This document shows positions 25,302 to 32,973 of a DNA stretch of 64,000 nucleotides, one piece after another (the first letter of the stretch is position 1; every line of letters begins with the position of its first letter). A model generated the notes under the pieces. It was not told the origin of the DNA. It saw only the letters and a list, made by a program, of their open reading frames with translations, and made no database searches. Origin of the DNA: Mycobacterium sp. PSTR-4-N (GTDB taxonomy: Bacteria; Actinomycetota; Actinomycetes; Mycobacteriales; Mycobacteriaceae). The stretch spans positions 1 through 64,000 of the forward strand of contig NZ_JAKRFN010000013.1 of assembly GCF_022348085.1 (NCBI RefSeq), read 5' to 3'. The translations under genes were made by a program, and so were the position numbers.

Positions 25302-27113
25302 ATGGCCATCTCCGTCCAGATGCCCGCACTCGGAGAGAGCGTTACCGAAGGGACTGTCACCCGCTGGCTGAAGCAGGAGGGCGACACGGTCGAGGAGGAC
25401 GAGCCGCTGTTGGAGGTGTCGACGGACAAGGTCGACACCGAGATCCCATCCCCCGCGTCCGGGGTGCTGAAGAAGATCGTCGCCCAGGAGGACGACACCG
25501 TCGAGGTCGGCGGCGAGCTGGCCGTGATCGGTGACGCCGACGAGTCCGACGACAGCGGCGACGACGACAGCAGTGACGACAGCGCCGAGGAGGAGCCGGC
25601 CGAGGAGCCCGCGGCCGAGTCCGCCGATGACGCTGACGACGACTCCGACGAACCTGCCGCTGAGGAGCCCGAGGAGAAGCCGGCGCCGAAGAAGTCGTCG
25701 GGCGGATCCGGCAAGTCCACACCGGTGCTGATGCCCGAGCTCGGCGAGTCGGTGACCGAGGGCACCGTCACACGCTGGCTCAAGGAGGTCGGTGACAGCG
25801 TGGAGGTCGACGAGCCGCTCGTCGAGGTCTCCACCGACAAGGTCGACACCGAGATCCCCTCGCCGGTGGCCGGCACGCTGCTGTCGATCACGGCCGAGGA
25901 GGACGACACCGTCGAGGTGGGCGGCGAGCTCGCCAAGATCGGCGACGCCAGTGAGGCCGACAGCGAACCCGAACCCGAACCCGAACCGGAACCCAAACCG
26001 GAGCCCGAGCCCGAACCGGAACCGGAGCCCGAGCCGGAGCCGGAGGACACCAAGCCGACGACCAAGCCGGCCGAAGATTCCGAGCCTGAGTCCAAGCCCG
26101 AACCCAAGAAAGAGCCCGAGCCCAAGAAGGAGCCGGCACCGGCCGGCTCGTCATCCGGCGATTCCGGTCCGTACGTCACCCCGCTGGTGCGCAAGCTGGC
26201 CAGTGAGCACAACGTCGACCTGTCCGCGGTGAAGGGCACCGGTGTGGGTGGCCGTATCCGCAAGCAGGACGTGCTGGCCGCCGCCGAGTCGGCGAAGAAG
26301 CCGGCCGAGGAGTCGAAGCCGGCACCCGCCGCCGAGGCTCCGGGCAAGACGTCGGCCCCGGTCCCGGCCCCCGAGGGCGCGCTGGCGCACCTGCGCGGAA
26401 CCACGCAGAAGGCCAACCGCATCCGGCAGATCACCGCCAAGAAGACGCGGGAATCGCTGCAGACCACGGCCCAGCTGACGCAGGTCCACGAGGTCGACAT
26501 GACCAAGATCGTGGCGTTGCGGGCCAAGGCGAAGGCCGGCTTCAGCGAGCGTGAGGGCGTCAACCTGACCTACCTGCCGTTCATCGCGCGGGCGGTCATC
26601 GACGCGCTCAAGCTGCACCCGAACGTCAACGCCAGCTACAACGAGGACTCCAAGGAGATCACCTACTACGACGCCGAGCACCTCGGTTTCGCGGTGGACA
26701 CCGAGCAGGGTCTGCTCTCGCCGGTGATCAAGAACGCCGGAGATCTGTCCCTGGGCGGGCTGGCCCGCGCCATCGCCGACATCGCCGCGCGGGCCCGCTC
26801 GGGTGACCTCAAGCCCGACGAGCTCTCCGGTGGCACGTTCACCATCACCAACATCGGCAGCCAGGGCGCGTTGTTCGACACCCCGATCCTGGTCCCGCCG
26901 CAGGCGGCGATGCTGGGCACCGGCGCGATCGTCAAGCGGCCGAGGGTGATCGTCGACGAGTTCGGCAACGAGTCGATCGGTGTGCGCTCGGTGAGCTACC
27001 TGCCGCTGACCTACGACCATCGCCTCATCGACGGCGCCGACGCCGGACGGTTCGTCACGACGATCAAACGGCGCCTCGAAGAGGGGGCCTTCGAGGCCGA
27101 CCTGGGGCTGTAG
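25302..27113 (+). CDS. dlaT: dihydrolipoamide acyltransferase (E2) with two lipoyl domains
   Basis: 603 residues. E2 core of pyruvate dehydrogenase, which in mycobacteria is also part of peroxynitrite reductase. Two lipoyl domains (about 2-76 and 139-215) carry lipoyl lysines K43 and K180 in STDKVDTEIPSP. They are separated by an acidic linker and followed by a Glu-Pro repeat hinge (222-248). The peripheral subunit-binding domain is at about 290-326 (YVTPLVRKLASEHNVDL...GGRIRKQDV), and the catalytic CAT domain (about 360-603) ends with H573 and D577 in YDHRLIDGADAGRF. ATG 25302 has an AAGGGAG site. It heads a block with an epimerase, lipB and lipA, so the enzyme is encoded next to the genes that lipoylate it. 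Confidence 0.94.
   Translation: MAISVQMPALGESVTEGTVTRWLKQEGDTVEEDEPLLEVSTDKVDTEIPSPASGVLKKIVAQEDDTVEVGGELAVIGDADESDDSGDDDSSDDSAEEEPAEEPAAESADDADDDSDEPAAEEPEEKPAPKKSSGGSGKSTPVLMPELGESVTEGTVTRWLKEVGDSVEVDEPLVEVSTDKVDTEIPSPVAGTLLSITAEEDDTVEVGGELAKIGDASEADSEPEPEPEPEPKPEPEPEPEPEPEPEPEDTKPTTKPAEDSEPESKPEPKKEPEPKKEPAPAGSSSGDSGPYVTPLVRKLASEHNVDLSAVKGTGVGGRIRKQDVLAAAESAKKPAEESKPAPAAEAPGKTSAPVPAPEGALAHLRGTTQKANRIRQITAKKTRESLQTTAQLTQVHEVDMTKIVALRAKAKAGFSEREGVNLTYLPFIARAVIDALKLHPNVNASYNEDSKEITYYDAEHLGFAVDTEQGLLSPVIKNAGDLSLGGLARAIADIAARARSGDLKPDELSGGTFTITNIGSQGALFDTPILVPPQAAMLGTGAIVKRPRVIVDEFGNESIGVRSVSYLPLTYDHRLIDGADAGRFVTTIKRRLEEGAFEADLGL
25965..26045 (+). repeat. GAACCC/GAACCG hexamer tract coding (Glu-Pro)n hinge of dlaT
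   Basis: About 13 tandem, slightly diverged hexamers of the GAxCCN type encode alternating Glu and Pro, broken once by Lys-Pro. It can vary in length by slippage in steps of two residues without loss of frame. Confidence 0.8.
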
Positions 27114-27119
27114 ACGACG

Positions 27120-28037
27120 GTGTCGATGCCCCCGGATTCGGTCATCGCGATTGCGGGTTCATCCGGTGTGATCGGGACGGCGCTGGTGTATGCGCTGCGC
27201 TCCACCGATCGCCGGGTGATCCGCATCGTGCGGCGTGCACCGTCGAACGCCGACGAGGTGTACTGGAACCCTGACACCGGAGAGTTCGACGCGAGCGCTC
27301 TGGCAGGCGTGTCGGCCGTGGTGAACATGTGCGGCGTGAACGTCGGCGAGAAGCGATGGTCCGGCGCGTTCAAGCAGAGCCTGCGCGACAGCAGGATCGG
27401 GCCGACCGAAGTGCTCTCGCGTGCGGTCGTCGACGCCGGTGTTCCGGTGCTCGTCAACGCCAGTGCGGTCGGGTATTACGGCGACACCGGTCCCCGCCCG
27501 GTCGACGAGACCGCCCCGCCCGGACGGAACTTCCTCGCGCGGCTCACCGTGGACTGGGAGGCCGCGACGACCGTCGCAGCGCACGCGGGAGTGCGTGTGG
27601 TGCTCCCCCGCACCGGCCTGGTGATGTCGCCGTCGGGCGGCATGCTCGGGAGGATTCGACCGCTGTTCTCGCTGGGCTTGGGCGCACGGCTGGGCAACGG
27701 ACGCCAGTACATCTCCTGGATCAGCCTGGAAGACCAGATCCGTGCGCTGTTGTTCGCGATCACCCACGACGACCTGGCGGGGCCGGTGAACTTCACCGGC
27801 CCGGCGCCGGTCACCAACGCGGAGTTCACCACGGCACTGGGCCGCACGGTGAACCGGCCGACCCCGTTCGTCGTCCCCGGCTTCGCATTGCGTGCGGTGC
27901 TCGGCGAGTTCGCCGACGAGGGGGTGCTCGGCGGTCAGCGGGCGATCCCGGCGGCGCTCGAGCAGGCCGGGTTCCGGTTCCGCCACAACACGATCGGTGA
28001 GGCGCTGGCGTTCGCCACCGCGGGCAGCCGTGAGTAA
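27120..28037 (+). CDS. TIGR01777-family NAD(P)-dependent epimerase-like protein
   Basis: 305 residues, an atypical short-chain dehydrogenase with the Rossmann motif GSSGVIGTAL (about 13-22), followed by WNPDTGEFD and VVNMCGVNVGEKRW. The family-typical NASAVGYYG segment contains a Tyr, but the Y-x3-K pair is not standard. This group (YfcH-like, Rv2216) is of unknown substrate. It sits 6 bp after dlaT and overlaps the region of the lipB promoter, so it is likely in the dlaT-lipB-lipA transcription unit. GTG 27120 is taken as start; an ATG two codons later is equally possible. Confidence 0.85.
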   Translation: MSMPPDSVIAIAGSSGVIGTALVYALRSTDRRVIRIVRRAPSNADEVYWNPDTGEFDASALAGVSAVVNMCGVNVGEKRWSGAFKQSLRDSRIGPTEVLSRAVVDAGVPVLVNASAVGYYGDTGPRPVDETAPPGRNFLARLTVDWEAATTVAAHAGVRVVLPRTGLVMSPSGGMLGRIRPLFSLGLGARLGNGRQYISWISLEDQIRALLFAITHDDLAGPVNFTGPAPVTNAEFTTALGRTVNRPTPFVVPGFALRAVLGEFADEGVLGGQRAIPAALEQAGFRFRHNTIGEALAFATAGSRE

Positions 28038-28040
28038 CGT
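28035..28040 (+). promoter_or_regulatory. -10 hexamer TAACGT for lipB
   Basis: TAACGT includes the TAA stop of the epimerase gene and ends 7 nt before the lipB ATG at 28048, giving a possible internal leaderless promoter. Confidence 0.45.
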
Positions 28041-28047
28041 CGGTTCC

Positions 28048-28734
28048 ATGGGATCGATCCGGTCGAGCAGCGACGGTGTCGTGGTGCGCCGGCTGGGCAC
28101 GGTCGACTACCAGCACGCGTGGGATCTGCAGCGGGAGATCGTCGCGGCGCGGGTCGCGGGCGCCCCCGACGAACTGCTGCTGCTCCAACATCCCCCGGTG
28201 TACACCGCCGGGCGCCGCACGCTGCCCGAGGAGCGCCCCACTGACGGCACGCCCGTCGTGGACACCGACCGCGGCGGCAAGATCACCTGGCACGGCCCGG
28301 GGCAGCTCGTCGGCTATCCGATCATCGGGCTCGCGGAGCCGCTGGACGTCGTGAACTTCGTCCGCCGTCTCGAAGAGGCGTTGATCGCCGTGTGCGCCGG
28401 CTTCGGCCTGCAGACCGGCCGGGTCGAGGGCCGCTCCGGCGTGTGGCTGGCCGCCGACGGGCCCCGTCCGGAACGCAAGATCGCCGCGATCGGAATCCGG
28501 GTGGCCCGCGGGGTCACCCAGCACGGCTTCGCGCTGAACTGCGACTGCGATCTCGGCGCCTACGGCTCGATCGTGCCGTGTGGCATCAGCGACGCCGGCG
28601 TGACGTCGCTGAGCGCCGAACTGGGCCGGCACATCACCGTCGACGATGTTCTGGGCCCGGTCGCCGATGCGGTGTGTGACGTGCTCGACGGCCGCCTCCC
28701 CGTGGCCGGGCACGCAGTAGCATCGATGCAGTGA
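28048..28734 (+). CDS. lipB: lipoyl(octanoyl) transferase
   Basis: 228 residues. It moves octanoate from acyl carrier protein to the target lysine of lipoyl domains. Family motifs are QHPPVYTAGRR, DRGGKITWHGPGQLVGYP (substrate channel, RGG), RKIAAIG with the catalytic Lys, HGFALNC and the catalytic Cys in VPCGIS. ATG 28048 matches the usual mycobacterial N-terminus (GSIRS); a GTG at 28030 overlapping the previous gene is the alternative. lipA begins by a GTGA overlap, coupling both steps of lipoate assembly. Confidence 0.95.
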   Translation: MGSIRSSSDGVVVRRLGTVDYQHAWDLQREIVAARVAGAPDELLLLQHPPVYTAGRRTLPEERPTDGTPVVDTDRGGKITWHGPGQLVGYPIIGLAEPLDVVNFVRRLEEALIAVCAGFGLQTGRVEGRSGVWLAADGPRPERKIAAIGIRVARGVTQHGFALNCDCDLGAYGSIVPCGISDAGVTSLSAELGRHITVDDVLGPVADAVCDVLDGRLPVAGHAVASMQ

Positions 28735-29675
28735 GTGTCGATCCCGGTAACCGCAAACTGCTCCGGCTCGAGGTGCGCAACGCGCAGACGCCGATCGAGC
28801 GCAAACCGCCGTGGATCAAGACCCGGGCCAAGATGGGTCCTGAGTACACCGAGCTGAAGTCACTCGTGCGCCGCGAAGGCCTGCACACGGTGTGTGAAGA
28901 GGCCGGCTGCCCCAACATCTACGAGTGCTGGGAAGACCGCGAAGCGACGTTCCTGATCGGTGGTGAGCAGTGCACCCGCCGCTGCGACTTCTGCCAGATC
29001 GACACCGGCAAGCCCGCCGAGCTGGACCGCGACGAGCCACGCCGCGTCGCCGAGAGCGTGCAGGCGATGGGGTTGCGCTACTCGACGGTGACCGGGGTGG
29101 CGCGCGATGACCTGCCCGACGGCGGCGCGTGGCTCTACGCCGAGACGGTCCGTCAGATCAAGGCGCTCAACCCGAACACCGGGGTGGAACTGCTCATCCC
29201 CGACTTCAACGCCGACCCCGAGCAGCTGGCGCAGGTGTTCGAGACGCGGCCGGAAGTGTTGGCGCACAACGTCGAGACGGTGCCGCGCATCTTCAAGCGC
29301 ATCCGGCCGGCGTTCCGGTACGAGCGCAGCCTGTCGGTGCTGACGATGGCCCGCGCCGACGGCCTGGTCACCAAGAGCAATCTGATCCTCGGCATGGGTG
29401 AGACGCCGGAGGAGGTGCGCGCCGCGCTGCGCGACCTGTACGAGGCGGGGTGTGACATCGTCACGATCACCCAGTACCTGCGGCCGTCGGCGCGTCACCA
29501 TCCCGTCGAACGGTGGGTGCACCCCGACGAGTTCGTCGAGCATCAGCAGTTCGCGACCGAACTCGGCTTCGCCGGTGTGCTGGCCGGACCGCTGGTGCGC
29601 TCGTCGTACCGGGCCGGAAAGCTGTACGCGCAGACGATCGCGTCGCGGTCCGCGCAACCGACACCCACCCCATAG
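28731..29675 (+). CDS. lipA: lipoyl synthase (radical SAM)
   Basis: 314 residues. It inserts two sulfurs into octanoyl-lysine, using one [4Fe-4S] cluster for radical SAM chemistry and sacrificing another as sulfur source. Both cluster motifs are clear: the auxiliary C-x4-C-x5-C (CEEAGCPNIYEC) and the radical SAM C-x3-C-x2-C (CTRRCDFC). The RSSY serine near the C-terminus (LVRSSYRAG) that ligates the auxiliary cluster is also present. GTG start overlaps the lipB stop by 4 bp. Confidence 0.97.
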   Translation: MSVDPGNRKLLRLEVRNAQTPIERKPPWIKTRAKMGPEYTELKSLVRREGLHTVCEEAGCPNIYECWEDREATFLIGGEQCTRRCDFCQIDTGKPAELDRDEPRRVAESVQAMGLRYSTVTGVARDDLPDGGAWLYAETVRQIKALNPNTGVELLIPDFNADPEQLAQVFETRPEVLAHNVETVPRIFKRIRPAFRYERSLSVLTMARADGLVTKSNLILGMGETPEEVRAALRDLYEAGCDIVTITQYLRPSARHHPVERWVHPDEFVEHQQFATELGFAGVLAGPLVRSSYRAGKLYAQTIASRSAQPTPTP

Positions 29676-29676
29676 A

Positions 29677-29682
29677 TATCCT
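29677..29682 (+). promoter_or_regulatory. -10 hexamer TATCCT for DUF4191 gene
   Basis: TATCCT ends 6 nt before the ATG at 29689, immediately after the lipA stop. Confidence 0.45.
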
Positions 29683-29688
29683 GAGCCC

Positions 29689-30444
29689 ATGGCGAAATCG
29701 CGTAACTCGGCGGAGGTCAAAGCGGCGAAGGCCGAGGCGAAGGCCGCCCGCAAGGCCGCATCGAAGCAGCGCCGCAGTCAGCTGTGGCAGGCGTTTCAGA
29801 TCCAGCGCAAAGAGGACACGCGGCTGCTGCCGTACATGATCGGTGCGTTCGTGCTGATCGTGGCCGCGTCGGTGGTCGCCGGCCTCTTCGCGGGCGGCGG
29901 TTTCACGATGTTCATGCTCATCCCGCTGGGCATCGTGCTGGGCGCGCTGGTCGCGTTCATCATCTTCGGTCGCCGCGCGCAGAAGTCGGTGTACCGCAAG
30001 GCCGAGGGACAGACCGGCGCGGCGGCGTGGGCGCTGGACAACCTGCGGGGCAAGTGGCGGGTGACGCCCGGGGTCGCCGCGACGGGGCACTTCGACGCGG
30101 TGCACCGGGTGATCGGCCGCCCCGGCGTGATCTTCGTGGCCGAGGGCGCGCCGAACCGGCTCAAGCCGCTGCTGGCGCAGGAGAAGAAGCGCACGGCCCG
30201 CCTGGTCGGCGATGTGCCGATCTACGACGTGATCATCGGTAACGGCGAGGGTGAGGTGCCGCTGTCGAAGCTCGAGCGTCATCTGACCCGGTTGCCGGCC
30301 AACATCACGGTCAAGCAGATGGATTCGCTGGAGTCTCGCCTGGCGGCACTGAGCTCCAAGGTCGGTCCCGCCGCGATGCCGAAGGGGCCGCTGCCGGCAC
30401 AGGCCAAGATGCGCGGGGTACAGCGCACCGTGCGCCGCCGCTGA
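29689..30444 (+). CDS. DUF4191 membrane protein (Rv2219 type)
   Basis: 251 residues. A Lys/Ala-rich charged N-terminal helix (1-35) is followed by two membrane helices (MIGAFVLIVAASVVAGLF and MFMLIPLGIVLGALVAFIIFG, about 46-100) and a cytoplasmic C-terminal domain with conserved GHFDAVHRVIGRPGVIFVAEG and VPIYDVIIGNGEG. This is the DUF4191 layout. It follows lipA in all mycobacteria I know of, but no role in lipoate metabolism has been shown. Probably has its own leaderless promoter. Confidence 0.87.
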   Translation: MAKSRNSAEVKAAKAEAKAARKAASKQRRSQLWQAFQIQRKEDTRLLPYMIGAFVLIVAASVVAGLFAGGGFTMFMLIPLGIVLGALVAFIIFGRRAQKSVYRKAEGQTGAAAWALDNLRGKWRVTPGVAATGHFDAVHRVIGRPGVIFVAEGAPNRLKPLLAQEKKRTARLVGDVPIYDVIIGNGEGEVPLSKLERHLTRLPANITVKQMDSLESRLAALSSKVGPAAMPKGPLPAQAKMRGVQRTVRRR

Positions 30445-30526
30445 CGCCTCGCGCGTCACGCTTGCCACACCCTTCTACGGCGGCGACAATTCGCTGCGGG
30501 CCGTCGCGCCCAAGGGGGGACGGACC

Positions 30527-32365
30527 ATGTGCACTGCCTGTGAGTGGGCGCCGCATTTCGCCGCGTTCGGCCAGACGAGCTCGGCCTCACGACAAGCCCC
30601 GCTGACGCGCCGCTCGGTTCTACGCGCCGCCGCAGTGACGACGGCCGCGGTGGCGACGGCCGGCGCGTGCGGGACGGGGTCGCAGGCGCCGGTCACCACC
30701 ACCGCTGCGGGCGCGCAGCGCGCTCCCGACACCGTGTTCCACAACGGCCGTGTCTACACCGTCGCGACCGATCGCCCCTGGGCCGAGGCCGTCGCCGTCA
30801 CCGGCGAGGTGATCAGCTACGTCGGCGACAGCGCAGGCGCGACGGCGCTCGCCGGGCCGGACACCACGGTCGTCGACCTGGCCGGCGGGTTCGTGATGCC
30901 GGGCTTCGTCGAGGGCCACATCCACCCGTTCCTGGGCGCCTTCCTGACCACCGGAGTCGATCTGCAGGTGCCGACCGGGCAGGATGCGCTCGACGCGATC
31001 GCCGCCTATGCGAAGGAGCACCCCGACGGGCCGGTGCGCGGATTCGGGTGGCGCGTGGACATGTTCGGCCCGGAGGGACCGACGCGCGCCGATCTCGACC
31101 GGGTGCTGCCCGACCGGCCGGGCTTCTTCTTCGCCATCGACGGGCACAGCCTGTGGGCCAACAGCAAGGCCCTGGAGATCGCCGGGGTGACGCGCGCGAC
31201 GCAGGATCCGATTCCCGGCTTCAGCTACTACGTGCGCGACGAGAACGGCGACCCGACGGGCTACGTGTTGGAGGTGACGGCGGTCCTCGGCATCGTCAAC
31301 GCCATCGAGCCGATCTCGCCCGAGACCATGAAGACGTTGCTGATCGGCTGGCTGCCCAAGGCATCGGCGGCGGGCATCACCACCGTGTTCGACGCGGGGG
31401 TGCCCCCGATCGGGGACGACCAGGGCGCGTTGATCGCGCTCTACACCGACGTCGAGAAGCAGGGCGCGCTGCCGTTCCGGGTCGTCGCGTCCTACAGCGT
31501 CAAGTCACCGCCGGTGGACAATGCTGTCGCCGAATTGACCGGCATTCGGGATCGCATCGCCACCGACCTGGTCACCGTCGGTGTGGTGAAGGTGATCGGC
31601 GACGGAACCCAGGGCGGCTACACCGCCTGGTTGATCGAGCCGTACGCCGACAAGCCGGACTCCACGGGCGGATCGCCGTTCACCGAACAGCAGTGGCGCC
31701 AATTGGTCGAGGAGGTCGACGCCGCCGGGTTCGACGTGCACGTCCACGCCTGCGGCGAGCGCACGGTGCGCGTCGCGCTGGACGCCGTCGAGGCGGCGAT
31801 CGCTGCCAATCCGCCCCGCGACCGCAGGCACACGATCGCGCACCTCGTCTACGTCCAAGACCCCGACAACCAGCGCTTCGGCGAGCTGGGCGTCATCGCG
31901 CAGTTCTCCGCGAACTGGCTCTCGGCGGACCCGGACACACTGCAGAACATGGCCGCGCGCTACGGCAAGCCCCGGGCTGACCTGATGTACCGCCCCCAGG
32001 ATGTGCTGCGGTCCGGCGGACGGATCTCGCTGGGCACCGACTGGCCGGCAGCGGGATACTTCTCCACCTACAAGCCGCTCGACTCGATCCAGATCGGGGT
32101 GACGCGTCAGCTGATCGGTCGACCGGACGCCCCGGTGCTGGTGCCCGTCGAGCAGAAACTCACGGTCGCCGAGGCGGTCCACGCCAACACGCTCGGGGCG
32201 GCCCATCAGCTGCGTCTCGACGACCAGGTGGGCTCATTGGAAGTGGGTAAACGCGCCGATCTGATCGTGCTGGATCGCAACCTGCTGGAGATCGATCCGC
32301 ATGACATCCACGCGGCGACAGTGACGACGACGATGATGAACGGCACGGTCGTCCACCAGGTCTAG
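30527..32365 (+). CDS. YtcJ-like amidohydrolase with twin-arginine signal
   Basis: 612 residues. A metal-dependent amidohydrolase of the amidohydrolase-3/YtcJ type: HxH in EGHIHPF, further His ligands in HVHACGE and HTIAHLVY, and the late Asp in GTDWPAA. The N-terminus has RR (residues 28-29) in LTRRSVLRAAAV, a hydrophobic run and a Cys at 48, suggesting Tat export and possibly lipid attachment, although the lipobox is weak. An odd Cys-x2-Cys opening (MCTAC) comes before the signal. ATG 30527 has AAGGGGGGA upstream. Substrate unknown. I recall no such gene between Rv2219 and Rv2219A in M. tuberculosis, so it looks like an insertion. Shares a CTAG with the RDD gene stop. Confidence 0.85.
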   Translation: MCTACEWAPHFAAFGQTSSASRQAPLTRRSVLRAAAVTTAAVATAGACGTGSQAPVTTTAAGAQRAPDTVFHNGRVYTVATDRPWAEAVAVTGEVISYVGDSAGATALAGPDTTVVDLAGGFVMPGFVEGHIHPFLGAFLTTGVDLQVPTGQDALDAIAAYAKEHPDGPVRGFGWRVDMFGPEGPTRADLDRVLPDRPGFFFAIDGHSLWANSKALEIAGVTRATQDPIPGFSYYVRDENGDPTGYVLEVTAVLGIVNAIEPISPETMKTLLIGWLPKASAAGITTVFDAGVPPIGDDQGALIALYTDVEKQGALPFRVVASYSVKSPPVDNAVAELTGIRDRIATDLVTVGVVKVIGDGTQGGYTAWLIEPYADKPDSTGGSPFTEQQWRQLVEEVDAAGFDVHVHACGERTVRVALDAVEAAIAANPPRDRRHTIAHLVYVQDPDNQRFGELGVIAQFSANWLSADPDTLQNMAARYGKPRADLMYRPQDVLRSGGRISLGTDWPAAGYFSTYKPLDSIQIGVTRQLIGRPDAPVLVPVEQKLTVAEAVHANTLGAAHQLRLDDQVGSLEVGKRADLIVLDRNLLEIDPHDIHAATVTTTMMNGTVVHQV

Positions 32366-32826
32366 CGCTTCACCACCGCGGTCTTGGTCGCCAGGTCGTG
32401 CAGGCCCCGCAGATCGGAGTCGGTGAACAGCGCCGGGATGACCAACGCGATCAGCACGCCGCGTGCCAGCGCGCGTCCGGCGCCGACGTGCATCCGGCCG
32501 TCGACCGGCACCACCTCGAGGCCGAGCGCCAACTGTCCGGGCGAGAACCCGAAGAGGCGCACCGACGCCACCCCCACCACGAACCAGACCACGAGCTGGA
32601 CCGTCTGCACCTGCAGATCGAACGAACCGAGTGCCACCACCAGAGCCGCAAGACCCAGAGCGATCAGCCAGTCGACGATCAGCGCCGCGATGCGGCGGCC
32701 GAAGCGGGCGATCGAGCCCGGGCCGTCCTTGGGCAGGCCCAGCCGTTCGCCCGGGTAGGTGCCGGGCTCGGGCGTCCCCGGCCCGGACAGCCACGAGCCG
32801 AGACCGGAACGGGACGTACGCGCCAT
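32362..32826 (-). CDS. RDD-family membrane protein
   Basis: 154 residues. A soluble N-terminal 50 residues rich in Gly/Pro/Ser precede three membrane helices (about 46-68, 75-98 and 118-138), with Arg in FGRRIAALIVDWLIA at the start of the first helix and Asp in the same segment, the RDD pattern. RDD proteins are thought to be ion or small-molecule transporters, but the substrate cannot be read here. It equals Rv2219A by position, convergent with the amidohydrolase (4 bp overlap) and divergent from glnA1 (147 bp apart). Confidence 0.88.
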   Translation of the reverse strand: MARTSRSGLGSWLSGPGTPEPGTYPGERLGLPKDGPGSIARFGRRIAALIVDWLIALGLAALVVALGSFDLQVQTVQLVVWFVVGVASVRLFGFSPGQLALGLEVVPVDGRMHVGAGRALARGVLIALVIPALFTDSDLRGLHDLATKTAVVKR

Positions 32827-32883
32827 ATCGCCAGGATAGTGTCGCGGCGTGCGGTCCTGGCCACGGCGGCCGGGACCGCACGC

Positions 32884-32921
32884 GTAACGTCCACGCAACA
32901 TCCGGTTGACTGCCGCGCAAC
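32884..32921 (+). promoter_or_regulatory. GlnR-type tandem operator upstream of glnA1
   Basis: Four half-sites follow each other at exact 11 bp steps: GTAAC (32884-32888), GCAAC (32895-32899), TTGAC (32906-32910) and GCAAC (32917-32921), with 6 nt between each. This matches the actinobacterial GlnR a-site/b-site consensus gTnAC-n6-GnAAC written twice with n6 between. The downstream TAGCGT (32932-32937) could be the -10, so GlnR would bind at or just upstream of the -35. Inference: nitrogen-controlled expression of glnA1. Confidence 0.75.
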
Positions 32922-32973
32922 ATCGTGTCCTTAGCGTCAGCCGCGGGCCATCAATGTCAAAGGAGAGCAAAGA

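Noticed and set aside
24785..26563. A very long minus-strand open frame (about 590 codons) with Ser-Gly repeats crossing dlaT
   Set aside because: Only its last 116 codons belong to a real gene (24785-25135). The rest is the complement of the Glu-Pro hexamer tract and of dlaT, which has full domain support on the plus strand.
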